Shown here piece by piece: positions 43,407 through 54,788 of a stretch of 64,000 nucleotides of DNA. The DNA is from Phytophthora sp. 'mugwort' (lineage: Eukaryota > Oomycota > Peronosporomycetes > Peronosporales > Peronosporaceae), in contig JAUCEF010000013.1 of the NCBI GenBank assembly GCA_033558025.1, positions 3,093,001 through 3,157,000 of the forward strand. Reading direction: 5' to 3'. Made by a program: the position numbers and the translations under genes. Position 1 is the first letter of the stretch. The number at the start of each line of letters is the position of its first letter. Under the pieces are notes generated by a model. It worked only from the letters and a program-made list of their open reading frames with translations. It ran no database searches and had not been told where the DNA came from.

Positions 43407-46048
43407 ATGGCGGCAAAGCAGGAGAAGGAGAACAATCCAGAGCAGGAGCAGATGAAGCCTTGGGGGCGGTTCGCGCTCGTGTCCAAGGAGCCAGCGGAGG
43501 ATAGCGACCACATCTACTTTTGCAACAAAGTGACCACGATCGGCCGCAACAAGCGCCGCTGCGATCTGGTGATTAATAAACTCTTCATCAGCAGCGTGGT
43601 ACGATACCAATTAGCTGTGCAAGAAATTATGCAACTAGACAGGAAAGCGGTGACTCACTTGGGGGTGACGTTGCTGCCTGTTGATTGGTTTGTACAGCAC
43701 TGCGTGGTGCAGTTGGACGGCATAGACGACACTGGGGAGCCCATTGTCAAGCTCTATGACAACAGGTTCGTGGTGCCATAGTTTGGATTTGTGCGATAGC
43801 TGGCTACTAATGTAGTGCATGTTTGAATGCAGCCGCAACGGTATCTGGGTCAATGCTGATCGTGTCGGCAAAGGGTCCTCGGTGACGTTAGACAACGGAT
43901 ATACGATCCATTTCACGAAACCTGGCACGACACCTGCAGGTACTTGAAAACAAAGTTGCTATGTAGATATCTACATTTCTGGCGCTTACATCTCGTATGG
44001 GCGTTGTGGTTGTTTTCGCCTCACAGGAGTCACCCCGATGGCTTACAAGTTTGAGTTCTTGGAGTACGTGCGAATGTCGTTGTGGCTCATGTTATAATAC
44101 TTTTATTAACTCCTAATGGATTTCTTTATTCTCTTTTAAGCAGCTCTCATGGCTCTCATCCTGCCTCACCGAAAAGCGAGGTAGACGAAGCACCAGAAGA
44201 TGTTAACATGACGGTTGTCGCAGATGAATCTTTTGAGGCTACACAGTTGACTGCACCGGCGGATCCTCCGTCTCCATCAGAGAAAAAACGCAAGCGGGAA
44301 GATGAAGAGTCTACTGACATTGCTGTTGCGACACATGAACTTGAAAGGAAGCTGAAGGCCGCAGAGTATCAACGCAAGGTTGCAGAAAGCAAATCTATGA
44401 CGGCAGAAGCCGACGTAGCAACTCTTACGGAGAAGCTAGACCATAATTCGAACATTATGGACAAACTTGCGCAGGAAAATCTGAACTTGATGTCCAAGCT
44501 GGAGACAGCGTCGGCGAAGAACCTTCAACTGAAGACTGATTTGGCCGCAAAAGACAAATACATGGAAATCAAGATCAAGGAGGCAACGAAGAAAAGCGTG
44601 GAAGCAGCTTCACTGGAGAATCAAATATTAAAGGAAGAGCTGGCTACGAAGGATAAATCTATTCAGCTGAAGATCAAAGAGGCCATTAAGAAAACGTTGG
44701 AGGCAGAGCAGGAGGTCAAAGCCAAAGAAATGGCGACCAAACTTAAAGATGCGACGAAAAAGTATCAGCAAAAGGTGGAAGCACAACACTTTGAGCAGCG
44801 ACGAGAAATGAGCGAGAAGATGGCTGCGTTTGCCAACGAGAGTGAAAAGTTGCAGATAACGCTTGGCAAGAAGGAAGAAGAGCTGGCCGAATGTGAGGAT
44901 AAGATGGCAAGCCTGAAGGAGAAGATCAGTGCGCTGGAGAAAAAAAACAGTATTTTGGCTGCGACGGAGAAGAAGTTAGCGGAATACGAAGAAAAGATTG
45001 GTGAATTGGAGAAGAAGATCAATGAGTCGAAGGATGAAGTCGATGAGATGCTTGGGATTCTTGAAAAAGCAGAAACAAAGGTGATTGCTGCTGAAAACAA
45101 GGCTAAAGCGGCAATAGCTGCAACAGCTGCTGCTAAGGCCGACAATGTTGTGGATACGAATGAGCGATACGAGCTGCAAAAAGCAATCACATCTCTTCGA
45201 AGCGAGCTCGAGACGTATCGTGTTCAGCTTGCTACCCGAAAAGAGGAGGTACGTAAGACTTTGAAGTCTCTGCGAGCATCAGTGAAGGACTAATGTATTG
45301 GTATTCGTTGCTATCAGCTCAAAAAACAGGAGGAGAATGCAACTGCGGCAGCCTTCACAGCGACAGCCACAACAACGTCTCCAAGTGGTGAAGCAGGAGG
45401 GTACGTTGGTGTTACTATTCGTTTCTCTGAGTGGCGAGACACTAATTGCTATGTTCCGGTTTTTTTTCATCATGCAGTATCGCAGAAGGCGATGACGTGG
45501 AGTCTCTACGAGCCCGATTGGCCGCTGCGTTGAACTTGTTCAGCCAAGTTCAAGCTCTTGGCCTTCAGGGCATGAGTTTAATCACCGGAACAAGCAACCC
45601 CGAGATGGGAGACCTTCACCTGTTGTCGGCTGCTTCGGCGGAATCCTCACGAAACAGCAACGCGGTTCCGAACTCACCGTCGTCTTCTCCCACCGAAGAG
45701 GCCAAGATAAATGCTCAAGACGACCCCAAAGATTCACCTGTGATCAAGACCGAGATGAAGACTACTGCTACAAATGCAGCCAAGCAAACCACGAACAAGA
45801 CGCATCAAATGGAAGTGACTGTCAACGGAGCTCCTGCTGAGCCCAAGTCGTCGCCGTCCAAGTTGAAACGTGAGAAGAAGAGGTCGAACAAGCAGGCGGC
45901 GCCGCTCTCCACCGCGATCGAAGCCAATGCTGCCTCGGCAATTGCCGCGATGGCATCGGCGAACAGCAGCGGCAAGAGCTCGCCGAGCGACGCCAGCACC
46001 GCGGTTGCCAACGGTGACAAGGAGGGCGACTGGGAAATGCTGGAGTGA
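43407..46048 (+). CDS. FHA-domain protein with long coiled coil
   Basis: Seven exons (43407-43598, 43698-43765, 43833-43939, 44027-44063, 44144-45248, 45318-45400, 45478-46048) encode about 720 residues. Residues 15-125 form an FHA domain, a phosphothreonine reader: TTIGRNKRRCDLVI (the GR that contacts phosphate), SSVHCVVQL, RNGIWVNADRVGKG. After a charged linker with KKRKRED (a likely nuclear signal) comes about 300 residues of heptad-type coiled coil rich in Lys/Glu/Ala (ELERKLKAAEYQRKVAESK onward). The C-terminal third is disordered Ser/Ala/Lys-rich and ends GDWEMLE. Inferred: a nuclear or chromatin-associated scaffold that binds a phosphorylated partner. I cannot assign an orthologue. The acceptor of exon 5 may be 3 bp earlier. 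Confidence 0.8.
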
Positions 46049-46302
46049 ACGTACGGCCGTGAAGAACTTTGCAAGTAACTGGGTAGAATTGCCGGCAATG
46101 CGTGGTGGCATATTTTTGTTGTGATCTCCATCCACCATCCTCGAAGCAACAAGCCTGTAGGATTTGCTCTTCAATTGTATTATTGACCAATGAACGATCT
46201 CGTGCTTGTTTTTGCCACAATTCCATCCAACAAATTGCTGCTTGGTGCGGGATCACCGGTCATATCGAGACTCGCCCCCGACGCAACAAGTCCAGCATCA
46301 AT

Positions 46303-47122
46303 ATGCTTCGCACTGCCTTCCGTCTGCGCACTGCTCTGCCGGCCCAGCGCCGTATCGCTGCCTGCGTCTCGCGTAGCTTCGCCTCATACCCACCCCACGA
46401 AGTCGTTGGCCTGCCGTGTACGTTGCAAGTGCTTTTTTCACTTGTGGAATCCGACGACCTTGTTTACTGATGACAAAATTATCTCTCTGTTATTTGCTCA
46501 TGCAGCGCTATCCCCGACCATGGAGACGGGCAACATGTCCAAGTGGAACCTGAAGGAGGGCGACGCCATTACCGCTGGTGACATTGTGTGCGAGATCGAG
46601 ACGGACAAGGCCGTCGTTGACTACGAGGCCACGGACGACATGTTCCTGGCAAAGATCCTCATCCCGGAAGGCACCGAGAACGTCCCCGTGGGCCAGCCCA
46701 TGATGGTTGTGGTCGACGAAGAGGATTCCATCGCCGCCTTCAAGGACTTTAAGCTGGAGGACGCCCCGGCCGCCCCTGCTGCCCCCGTGATTTCTGAAGA
46801 GGAGAAGCCCCCAAAGAAGGAGGACGTGCCCGTGGACGTCAAGACTCACGAGCCCGTAATGCCCCAGGACTTCCTGGTAACCTCACAGACCCCGAAGAAG
46901 ACCGTGCCTGGCCCGGCCATCCCGGCTTCCCCTACGGCCAAGCCTGCCCCTAAGGCTGCTGCTCCCGCCCCGACTACCAGCGCTGTGTTTCAGGAGAAGT
47001 GGGGTCTTGGCATGAAGAAAAGCGCCATTTCCACGAGCATTATCAAGAAGCAGCAGGCTTACATTGCCCTGTACGGCATCACCGGCATGACGCCCGCGGC
47101 GCTGCCGGAGAAGAAGAAGTAA
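46303..47122 (+). CDS. mitochondrial lipoyl-domain protein lacking an acyltransferase domain (PDHX-like)
   Basis: Two exons (46303-46417 and 46506-47122) give 243 residues. A mitochondrial presequence rich in Arg/Ala (MLRTAFRLRTALPAQRR) is followed by one lipoyl domain: LSPTMETGNMSKWNLKEGD, then the lipoylated lysine in EIETDKAVVDYEA, then GQPMMVVV. A Pro/Ala/Lys-rich hinge follows, and about 60 residues ending AALPEKKK. The catalytic core with HxxxDG is absent, as is a clear E3-binding module. The lipoyl sequence is of the pyruvate dehydrogenase E2/protein X type. Inferred role: a structural or acyl-carrying accessory subunit of the pyruvate dehydrogenase complex. Truncation by misassembly is unlikely, because a stop and normal 3' flank follow in strongly biased codons. 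Confidence 0.8.
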
Positions 47123-47287
47123 TTCGCTAGTGCTAGGATTTGGCAAGCAAATACCCCGTTGCGATGTAAAAACATGCTTAAAGGATCGCATTGCAACTTC
47201 GTTAATGAAAGCGCGAAGCTGAGCTTAGCCTCGCTTGAGCTTGCAAATGCACGTAAGGTTTGACGAGTCCTGAGCTGCTATTTAGCC

Positions 47288-48359
47288 TTACTGAGGGACG
47301 GTAATGCTCATAGAGTGAACCTTCTCAAGGTGGCTAAGCACGCCGAACGCGTCCACCGTGAGGAAGTCAAACAGTCCCGGGTGTTTCGCGTCCAAAGCCT
47401 ACAGGGTTGAATTGTCACGGAAAAAGCGAGAAGTTGACAGCACAAGTTAAGTTACGATGGAACGACGAGAAGGGAAAAAGAAACACAACGAGACGCACCT
47501 GGTACTCATGCAGGTCGATGACTCCGTTGTGATCCAGATCAGCATCCAGGAAAGTGTTGTCCACGATGTGGGCTAGCTGAGCCTCTGACAGCGAGATCTC
47601 CAGCTCTAGACGTTCAATATCGATCAATCAGTACAGCACAGACTTATCGACTGCAGCACGTCAAGCAGGTGGATAAATGAACCACCGGAAACACACGCAC
47701 CGTTGCATTCCGCGAGACACGAGCGCAGGAGTTCTGTCGTCATCTTCTTGTTAATAAAACCCGTGCCCTCGGGGTCCAGAAGGTAGAAAGATAGCATGAG
47801 CTTCTGCTCACGCGTGGCCTTCTGACTCAGCAGCGATAAGCCCTTCATCAGGTCTTCAAACGTCACCTGCACGGCGGAAAAGTATGAGCAAAAACACCAT
47901 CAGTACGTTTAACACTTCAATAAGACCTCCAATGCAAGCCTCGATCTCGCTTACATGCCCCTTCTTGTCCATATCAAAGATCGCGTAGAGGCGGTTAACA
48001 TAGAGGCTGGACGTGCTGCCGTCGCCGCCCGCCAAGAAGCGAAAGAACTCGTCCTTGGGGATCACCACGGCGTCGTTCTCGTGCTGGCCCAATACAACCG
48101 CCAGGTGCTTACGGATAGACATCATCTCGTGCTGAGAGAAGACGGCGGACACGTCCACGTCGGCCAGCTTCGTCTCCAGCAGAGAATGCACAGGCAGTAG
48201 AGGCGGGTCCGATGTGGTACGAAGAGTACTGGACGACATGGGAGTGGGGGCCTCCACGGGTGCGAGCGGAGGGGGTGGCGCGAGTGATGTTGAATTAGGC
48301 GGCGCGCTGCGCGTGGCGCTGCTCGCTGGTGGCGTCGGCTTGGCCTGCTTGTTGCCCAT
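47288..48359 (-). CDS. N-myristoylated EF-hand calcium-binding protein
   Basis: Exons 48359-47955, 47866-47701, 47605-47499 and 47398-47288 give 262 residues. The N-terminus MGNKQAKP fits an N-myristoylation signal, followed by a Pro/Ser/Ala-rich tether of about 50 residues. EF-hand loops seen: DMDKKGHVSEIE (complete), DPEGTGFINKKM (position 12 not acidic, so weak), and DLDHNGVIDLHE (complete). Helix pattern and size resemble calcineurin B, NCS and plant CBL proteins. Inferred: a membrane-tethered calcium sensor that recruits or regulates a phosphatase or kinase. The extended Pro-rich leader is unusual for calcineurin B. Divergent from the armadillo gene with 151 bp between starts. Confidence 0.8.
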
Positions 48360-48510
48360 GACTGAAGTGTGATCGATTCGGCAGGTCCGTACTGAGAATG
48401 TGGATTGGGATTGTATGTATATGTATGAAATTAAGAAGATTCAAAAATGTGTGTGACACGTAATCCAAATAAACTACAGATGCAGACTACTGAAAACGGC
48501 AAGTGCTAGT

Positions 48511-49288
48511 ATGGTGGTGGTGCGATCATCGACGCGAGTGCAAGAGGAAGGGAAGGAGGCAGCAGTTGCTACATCCAGCGAGGTAGCTGAGGCCATCGCC
48601 ATGGCGCAGAGCGACTCTCCGCTCGTGGCGGCCGAGGGTTTCTCGAAGCTCTCGCACGCCACGTTTAACAACCGTGAGCTGCTGACACTTGAACGGGTAG
48701 ACAATTGATGGAACTTCTCTGGTTGACCACTTTATGTATTATTTTGCGTGCTTATAGCGGTGGGGAAGGAAGCGGCAGGCGAGGCGGGAGCTATCAAAGC
48801 TATTGTGGATGCCATGGAACGCAACATCTCCAACGGAACCGTGCAGGAAGACGGCTGTCACGCGCTGCGCAATGTCGCATTCCACTGCCGTGTGTACGAA
48901 CTGATGTTGGATGCCAAAGCTGATGGACTAATGACAGGATGCCGTGTTTCGATTGCTCTGGTGATCTAGTGCCTAACCTGGTGCTGGCTCGGGAGCAAGG
49001 CGCGATCGCTGCTGTGCTCAAGGCGATGGAAACGCACCCAGAAAATGAGGCCCTTCAAGCTGAGGGCTGCTGGGCGCTGCTTGTCTTCTGCTCCAACACG
49101 GGTACGACCCTGCTTAATTAAATGAAAGGTTAAAGCGAGTTCTAATGTGATTATTGTCGGATCGAGTAGAGGAGAACGCCGCTGAGGCCACGCCGCATGC
49201 AGAGCTCGTGCACAAGGCTGTCGCGACGTACCCGACGAATATCGACATCCAGAGCCGTGGACGCTTCCTCATGATGCTCTTCGCCTAG
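48511..49288 (+). CDS. small armadillo-repeat protein
   Basis: Four exons (48511-48673, 48758-48889, 48970-49101, 49170-49288) encode 181 residues. After a short charged start, the protein consists of about three armadillo-like helical repeats: GEAGAIKAIVDAMERN with QEDGCHALRNVAFH, REQGAIAAVLKAMETHPENEAL with QAEGCWALLVFCSNT, and a third, less regular one. Repeat units coincide with exons of equal length (132 bp twice), a sign of exon duplication. It ends RFLMMLFA. Arm repeats bind peptides of partner proteins; no partner can be inferred. The full protein is much shorter than typical armadillo proteins. The donor of exon 2 is chosen by phase among three overlapping GT sites. Confidence 0.75.
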
Positions 49289-49465
49289 CTGAAGAGTTTT
49301 TTTCACTATAGTTGAGACGCAGGATCGGATTCCACTTTCGGAAGCAGTTTGCGATGCGTGAGGTAGACTTCGACGTAGAGCATATATTATCCTGTCTCCC
49401 TGCCTGTGTACTCTGTATTGTTTGCTACGGCAGCAGCAGATCAATGGTGTGGTCATGCCTAATAC

Positions 49466-50637
49466 TTATATTTGCTGCTTGAACGACCCGTAGCTTGCAG
49501 CTCCGTAGTCCGCAGGCGAATCATAGAGACCGTACTCCGGGTGTTTGTGACGCTTATGGATGTTCTCTAGCTCCACGAGGCTGAGAACGCTGGAGCCCAG
49601 TCCAAGCAGACAGCCCGACGCGAAGGGCACCACACATGCCTGAAACGAGAAGAGTACCGAGAACGGGTCCATGAACTGCAGCGTTGACGACAAGAAGAAG
49701 CCGATCATAGCCATCATGTTCAAGCCTGCACACAAAAGTTAGCATAGGGTTCATAACAGCAAGGTGAGTTGATAAACCTACCGGTAACCCAGGTCTCGAG
49801 CGTCGTGAGCCGGCACGAGAACCACTGATGCACGACCTCGACATGCGCCAGGTAGGCACTGAGCAGCAGCAGGAAAGAACCGGCGAAGAAGGGCACCCAG
49901 TAGCCCACGATGAGGCTCAGGTCATCACGCTTGACGTCCACGATACCGAAATTCTCCGTGTCGGATCTTGCCCACACGTACGCGCGTGCGAAGACATAGA
50001 GCATGGATCCCAACATGCCCAGGATGGCGGTCCAGAAATCGATGCGGCTCGGGAAGAAGCCCACGTACTGGCGCTCCAGCACGGGTTCGGTGCCGTGGAA
50101 GTACTCCTCCAGCCATATCTCGAGATTGTGGCAGCAGTTGATGACTTCCAGGTACGTGATGGTGTGATAGCCGAGGAAGAAGATGGCGGCAAGCAACAGG
50201 GGCAGGTCCACGAACGAGTGGACGTCGTTACCCGGCTCGCGGGCAGCCTTGTAGCCGCGGGCGCCGTGGGCCATAGCCTCACCTGTGGCGCCCGTAATGA
50301 AGAGCGTGAAGGCCACGATGGCGCAGAGGCTGGCCCAGAAGCTGAGTGAGTAGACCTTCCAGGTCTTGCCGTGCCACGCGCGGTAGAGCGTGGTCATCAT
50401 CTTGCGGTGCGCGCGCGAGGACCAGACGATACGCTTCTGGTCCACGGTGTAAAAATCCACGAGCGTGGGCGAGAAAGCGTCCACGCCGTAGTAAACCGAG
50501 TTGACGCTGTCGGCCGCTGGCACAATGAGCTCCTCGGAGGCTACGCGGGAGTAGGACGACGACACGGATGACGCCGTGGGGCTCGTGGCCGCGTATCCGC
50601 CGTGCTGCAGCAGCGGCAGGTCCTTCTTAGCCACCAT
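49466..50637 (-). CDS. multi-pass membrane protein of unknown function
   Basis: Two exons (50637-49782 and 49725-49466) give 371 residues from ATG 50637 (MVAKKDLPLLQ, in ACCATGG context). About 60 Ser-rich cytosolic residues precede six to seven hydrophobic helices: LSFWASLCAIVAFTLFI, FVDLPLLLAAIFFLGY, FWTAILGMLGSMLYVFA, LIVGYWVPFFAGSFLLLLSAY, then in exon 2 MMAMIGFFLSSTLQF and ACVVPFASGCLLGLGSSVLSL. The C-terminus is Tyr-rich (PEYGLYDSPADYGAASYGSF) and could be phosphorylated or bind sorting adaptors. I do not recognise a transporter signature. The frame stays open a further 242 codons upstream to 51363 without coding-type codon bias, so I treat that as 5' UTR. Confidence 0.7.
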
Positions 50638-51812
50638 GTTGTAGCGACTGCGTTCCGAGGTGGACGTGGCAAATTCGAGACTCGCACTAAGCTGCGAGCT
50701 GTGCTGGTTGGATCTCAGGGTAGCTGGCTGCCGCGCTGACTGTCTGCTGTCGTGTAGGGGCTGACTGTTACAGACGTTGAAAATCTGGAAAAATCCGCGT
50801 ACGTTCGCCCAAATTACAACCTTGAAGCTATCGGAGGCGGCGCTGCGTCTGAATTTAGCTGGTGGATAAGCTGATTGGTTGGCGATGCGCTGCGGTGGGA
50901 GCTGGTCGCGATTGGTCTTGTGCACTTGAGGGAGAGAAGTCGAATGGCGGCTCCCAGCGCCAGCCGCACGCGATATCTTTGCGTTGAAGAGCTCCTGTGC
51001 ATAGACGGGCGTTGGGTTTCGAAATTTGATAGGGAAGCTGATGATGAGCATGATCCCGCCACGGCCGCGGGCTTGGCCTCGTGCGAAGCAGCGGGTGGCC
51101 ACCGCGCTGCGTTCCGGGTGTATTTGGCATCGGCAATCGCCTTGAAGGCAATTGCAGCCTTGCGGATCAAATGTCGAGGAGCGGCTGCCAGTGTGCAGGT
51201 GCAGGGATGAGCAGCGACAAGGCAAAAACGAAACCGCCGGCAGGAGTCGTCCAGCGCGGGTAAGAATTTCCTTGCGACGGTGTCGCCAAAGCTGATTCTC
51301 GCTGCCTGCTTTCGGGACGACATGGCTGAGCTTTAGCGGCAGCGCCACATGTACATCCAGCACTGCCGTTGTCGCTGGCTGGTGATTCGAGATCCAAACC
51401 GCATATGGCTTGTAGCCCTATGACCGCTTCGAGCGGCTGGACCGCAGCAGCCGGCGCCGGGATTCTGCATGCAACGCAAAACACATCTCTCTTTGGCTCT
51501 CGCCTGCAAGTAGTGCACTTGTAGGTATACCGCAGAACGAACGTAGTTACCTTCGCTACACCAAAAAAAAGACTCGGCGCGGTGAGCCTCCTATTATAGT
51601 GTTAAGAGGGATCAGATCTCGCGACGAGGTCCGCTCACCTGTCCATCTCTGCGGCATGTCCATTGGCTGGCCAAAGGTCGTCGCACAAACCTTCGAAAAA
51701 ATGAACGTTCGCCGAAACGCCTACTACCGACATAGATCGGTTTTCGTAAGGTGAGAATTCCAGCCAATCACACCGCGTGAATGACGCTAATTAGCGCGAT
51801 CCTTACTGCCCC
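50638..51812. other. divergent intergenic region
   Basis: About 1.2 kb between the membrane-protein gene (minus) and the RCC1-BTB gene (plus). Long open frames occur on both strands around 50700-51350, owing to high GC. None has conserved motifs or a start context I can defend. Confidence 0.45.
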
Positions 51813-54641
51813 ATGACGACGAACCACCTGCTCGCGGCGCCGGCCTTTGCGCTGCCACTCGGCTCGTCCAGCGACGACGACGGCGACGTCGACGAGCGTG
51901 CGGGTGTCTACAGTTTTGGACAGGTGTGTGGCCCGCGAGCGGAATTGCCAATCAGCAATGACACATCATGCCTATCAATGCCAACTGTGTGGATGCTTGA
52001 CTTAATGCCTAGAACACGTACGGGGAGCTGGCGCTCGGAGACACAATCGGCCGCAGCAAGCCGACCCCCGTGGATTTCGGCAGCTGCAGTGACGGACAGC
52101 GCGTCGTGGATGTAGCCTGCGGGAACGAGCAGACCGCCATATTGTTAGGTGAGTAGGCGAGCTGCGAGCGTATCTGCGTTCATGTACTAAAGTAATTGGG
52201 ACCTTTGCAATCATCTCGGTTTGCTTGTAGGGAACGGAGACGTGTTCACGTGCGGTTATAACGACAGGTGCGTTGGCTTTGCGGTCTTTGTTGATTCCTA
52301 GTGTTACGTGACCTCTGTTCGTGGTACTTTTGCAGTGGGCAATGTGCAATCGGCACGACGGAGCGGGTTCCCACGCTCCGGTTCTCGCCAGGGCTAAGCT
52401 CCCATCACGCGGTGCGCGTTTTCTCAGGAAATGGCAGCGAGCACCTTGCAGCACTTAGTGGTGAGTTGCTGATCTGATGCAGTCGAGTTTGTGGTGGGGA
52501 GTATTTTATTTTAACGAGGCGATGGCGGTGACGTTGCAGCAAATGGAAGCTTGTACACTGTCGGGTTTAATATGCGCGGCCAATTGGGGCTCGGTACGGC
52601 GACAACTGTGACAACGGCAACGTTGGTGGAAGAACTGGCAGGCAAGCGCGTGGTGGACGTGGCATGCAGCTATTTCCACACGGCAGTTGTTACCGATGAG
52701 GGCGACTTGTATGCCACCGGTTGCAATGATTTCGGTCAGCTGGGCTTAGGCGACCACAACGGGCAGCTTGTACCCCAACCCGTTGAGTACTTTTATCGTC
52801 GCCCCGTTCTAGCGATTGCATGCGGTCAACATTACACAGTCGCATCACTGAGTACGTGCTGTATGATGGAAAATTAAGGAACTGATTCAGAGAGTTTATA
52901 CTTTTGTAAATGTTTTTGATCCAGGGGATGGAGGCGTCGTAGCTTTCGGGAAAAATGATCATGGTCAACTTGGGCTTGACAGCATTTCCGAACCGGTTTT
53001 GCAGCCTACTCGTCTAGCCCCGCCACTAGATAGAGCAATAGTACCTCAACTTTCATGCGGGTATCACCACACTGCCACTGTCACGGAAGATGGCGCTGTG
53101 TATACTTTCGGGCGCAACGACTACGGGCAGCTTGGTCTTGGGCACAAACTTCACATGGCACGGCCAACGGTATGTCGGAGTAGATTCCGGTCCACTCGCA
53201 GTTTGTTGTATACTCGTATGGCTGGGGAGAGGGGCCATCTATCTCATCATTACTTACTGCAGCTTGTAGAAAGCTTGTCACGGATGAGGATCACCCAGAT
53301 CGCATGCGGTTGCTACCACACCCTTGCCCTTTCGGACGATGGCAAAGTGTTTCCATTTGGCCGTAATAACCATGGTCAGCTCGGGCTAGAGACGTCTGTG
53401 GACTGCCTGAGTCCGCAACTAATATCGAGTCTGCGGAATAAAACCGTTGTCAAGGTAAGGCTGTTGAGAATGTCAAATTTAGGATCGCAGTTAAGATGAA
53501 CTCCACCGAACACACGGAACTCACGTACTATCTGCTATCATTGTGTTAACTAGGTCGCTGCAGGGTTTTACCATTCGGTCTGCCTTGTTGGAACACCTGA
53601 AGGCGAGACCCCGCCAGCTAAAGGTTCTGGGACACTAAGCGGAGATTTGCGAAAAATGCTGAATAACTCAACGCGAAGTGATGTCACCTTCGTGGTAGAA
53701 GGCCGTCCGCTTTTCGCGCATAGCTGTATCTTAGTTGCTCGTTGTGAGCCACTCGAGAAAATGCTTGACGGGCGAATGAGGGACGGCTCACAACCAGAAA
53801 TCGTCATTCCGGAATACTCGGTGAGTGAACTATTTAATTTAATTTATTAATTTCCATATTCTCCCATGCCTTAATTATTAATTGTACCATGATGTGTTGG
53901 TTCAGTTCGACGTCTTCGCAGCCTTAATGGACTTCCTTTACACTGACCAAGTTGTTGCACTATCGTCGCCAGATGTGACTACGGGTACGAAGCCTACACA
54001 TGGACTTTGCTATGAATTAATGTCATGCGCTTTCTTACTTGTGTGTTGTGTAAAATGCTAAGCAGATTTTGCTCTTGAGCTACATGCGTTGGCTGACCAA
54101 TTCCTCGTCGCTAGTCTTCGAAGGTATGTTAAAGCATGGTTGTGATTGAGATGAGGTACTTAGTTTTGGAAACTAACTCTACGGTGCCTTTTCGTTGTGT
54201 GGTAGTGCTTGTGAAAATGCTTTGCTGCAGATTTTATCAGTCGAGAACGTCGTTATCATCATGGAGGTGCGTTCTACGTCTTGATACATTTCGATCCCAT
54301 ACCCTAACTATTTTCATATCTTAAATGCAGTCAGCACACTTCCGAGACGCGTACACACTCAAGAAACGTTGTCTAAGTTTTATCATGGATCATTTTGCCC
54401 GAGTAATTACAACACAGGTACGCTTACCGGTATTTATACTGTCTCAGTCTCTTTAGTGTGGAGGTCGTTTCTTAATAATATATGTTTATATATGTTTTGT
54501 GTGCACGGTCAGGCTTTCGTGGGGCTCCCACAAGAGCTACTCCAGGAGGTTTTGCTTTTGGCTTCTCACCAAGGTGTATCCATTCCCAATCAAGCTAATG
54601 CTGGAGGTGGAGCTTGTACTGAGTATCTTCGCGATCGTTAG
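51813..54641 (+). CDS. RCC1-repeat/BTB-domain protein (RCBTB-like)
   Basis: Thirteen exons (51813-51923, 52013-52148, 52231-52267, 52336-52460, 52540-52851, 52925-53169, 53263-53454, 53554-53820, 53906-53984, 54066-54123, 54206-54266, 54331-54417, 54513-54641) give 612 residues; every phase fits. Residues 30-400 are RCC1 blades (VYSFGQNTYGELALG, LYTVGFNMRGQLGLG, LYATGCNDFGQLGLG, VVAFGKNDHGQLGL, VYTFGRNDYGQLGLG, VFPFGRNNHGQLGL). A BTB domain follows from about 415 (SDVTFVVEGRPLFAHSCILVARC, FDVFAALMDFLYTD), then BACK-like helices. Human RCBTB1/2 share this order and act as CUL3 ubiquitin-ligase adaptors; the same role is inferred. It is the most intron-rich gene here. Confidence 0.9.
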
Positions 54642-54788
54642 AACTCCAGAATACTTTACGAAAATATGCGTCTGTGCATGGAACTGGAGGGAGCTAAAAC
54701 CAAATCATATTGACGCGTCGAGAGTTACTACTTCAAGTATCTACAGTAGTAGTAGATCGTCACTGTGTGCCACTTCACGTTCATCCGA

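Noticed and set aside
50814..51363. Long open frames on the minus strand upstream of the membrane protein gene, one of them in frame with it.
   Set aside because: Codon use is random-like, two different minus frames are open at once, and GC is high. The ATG at 50637 has a better context.
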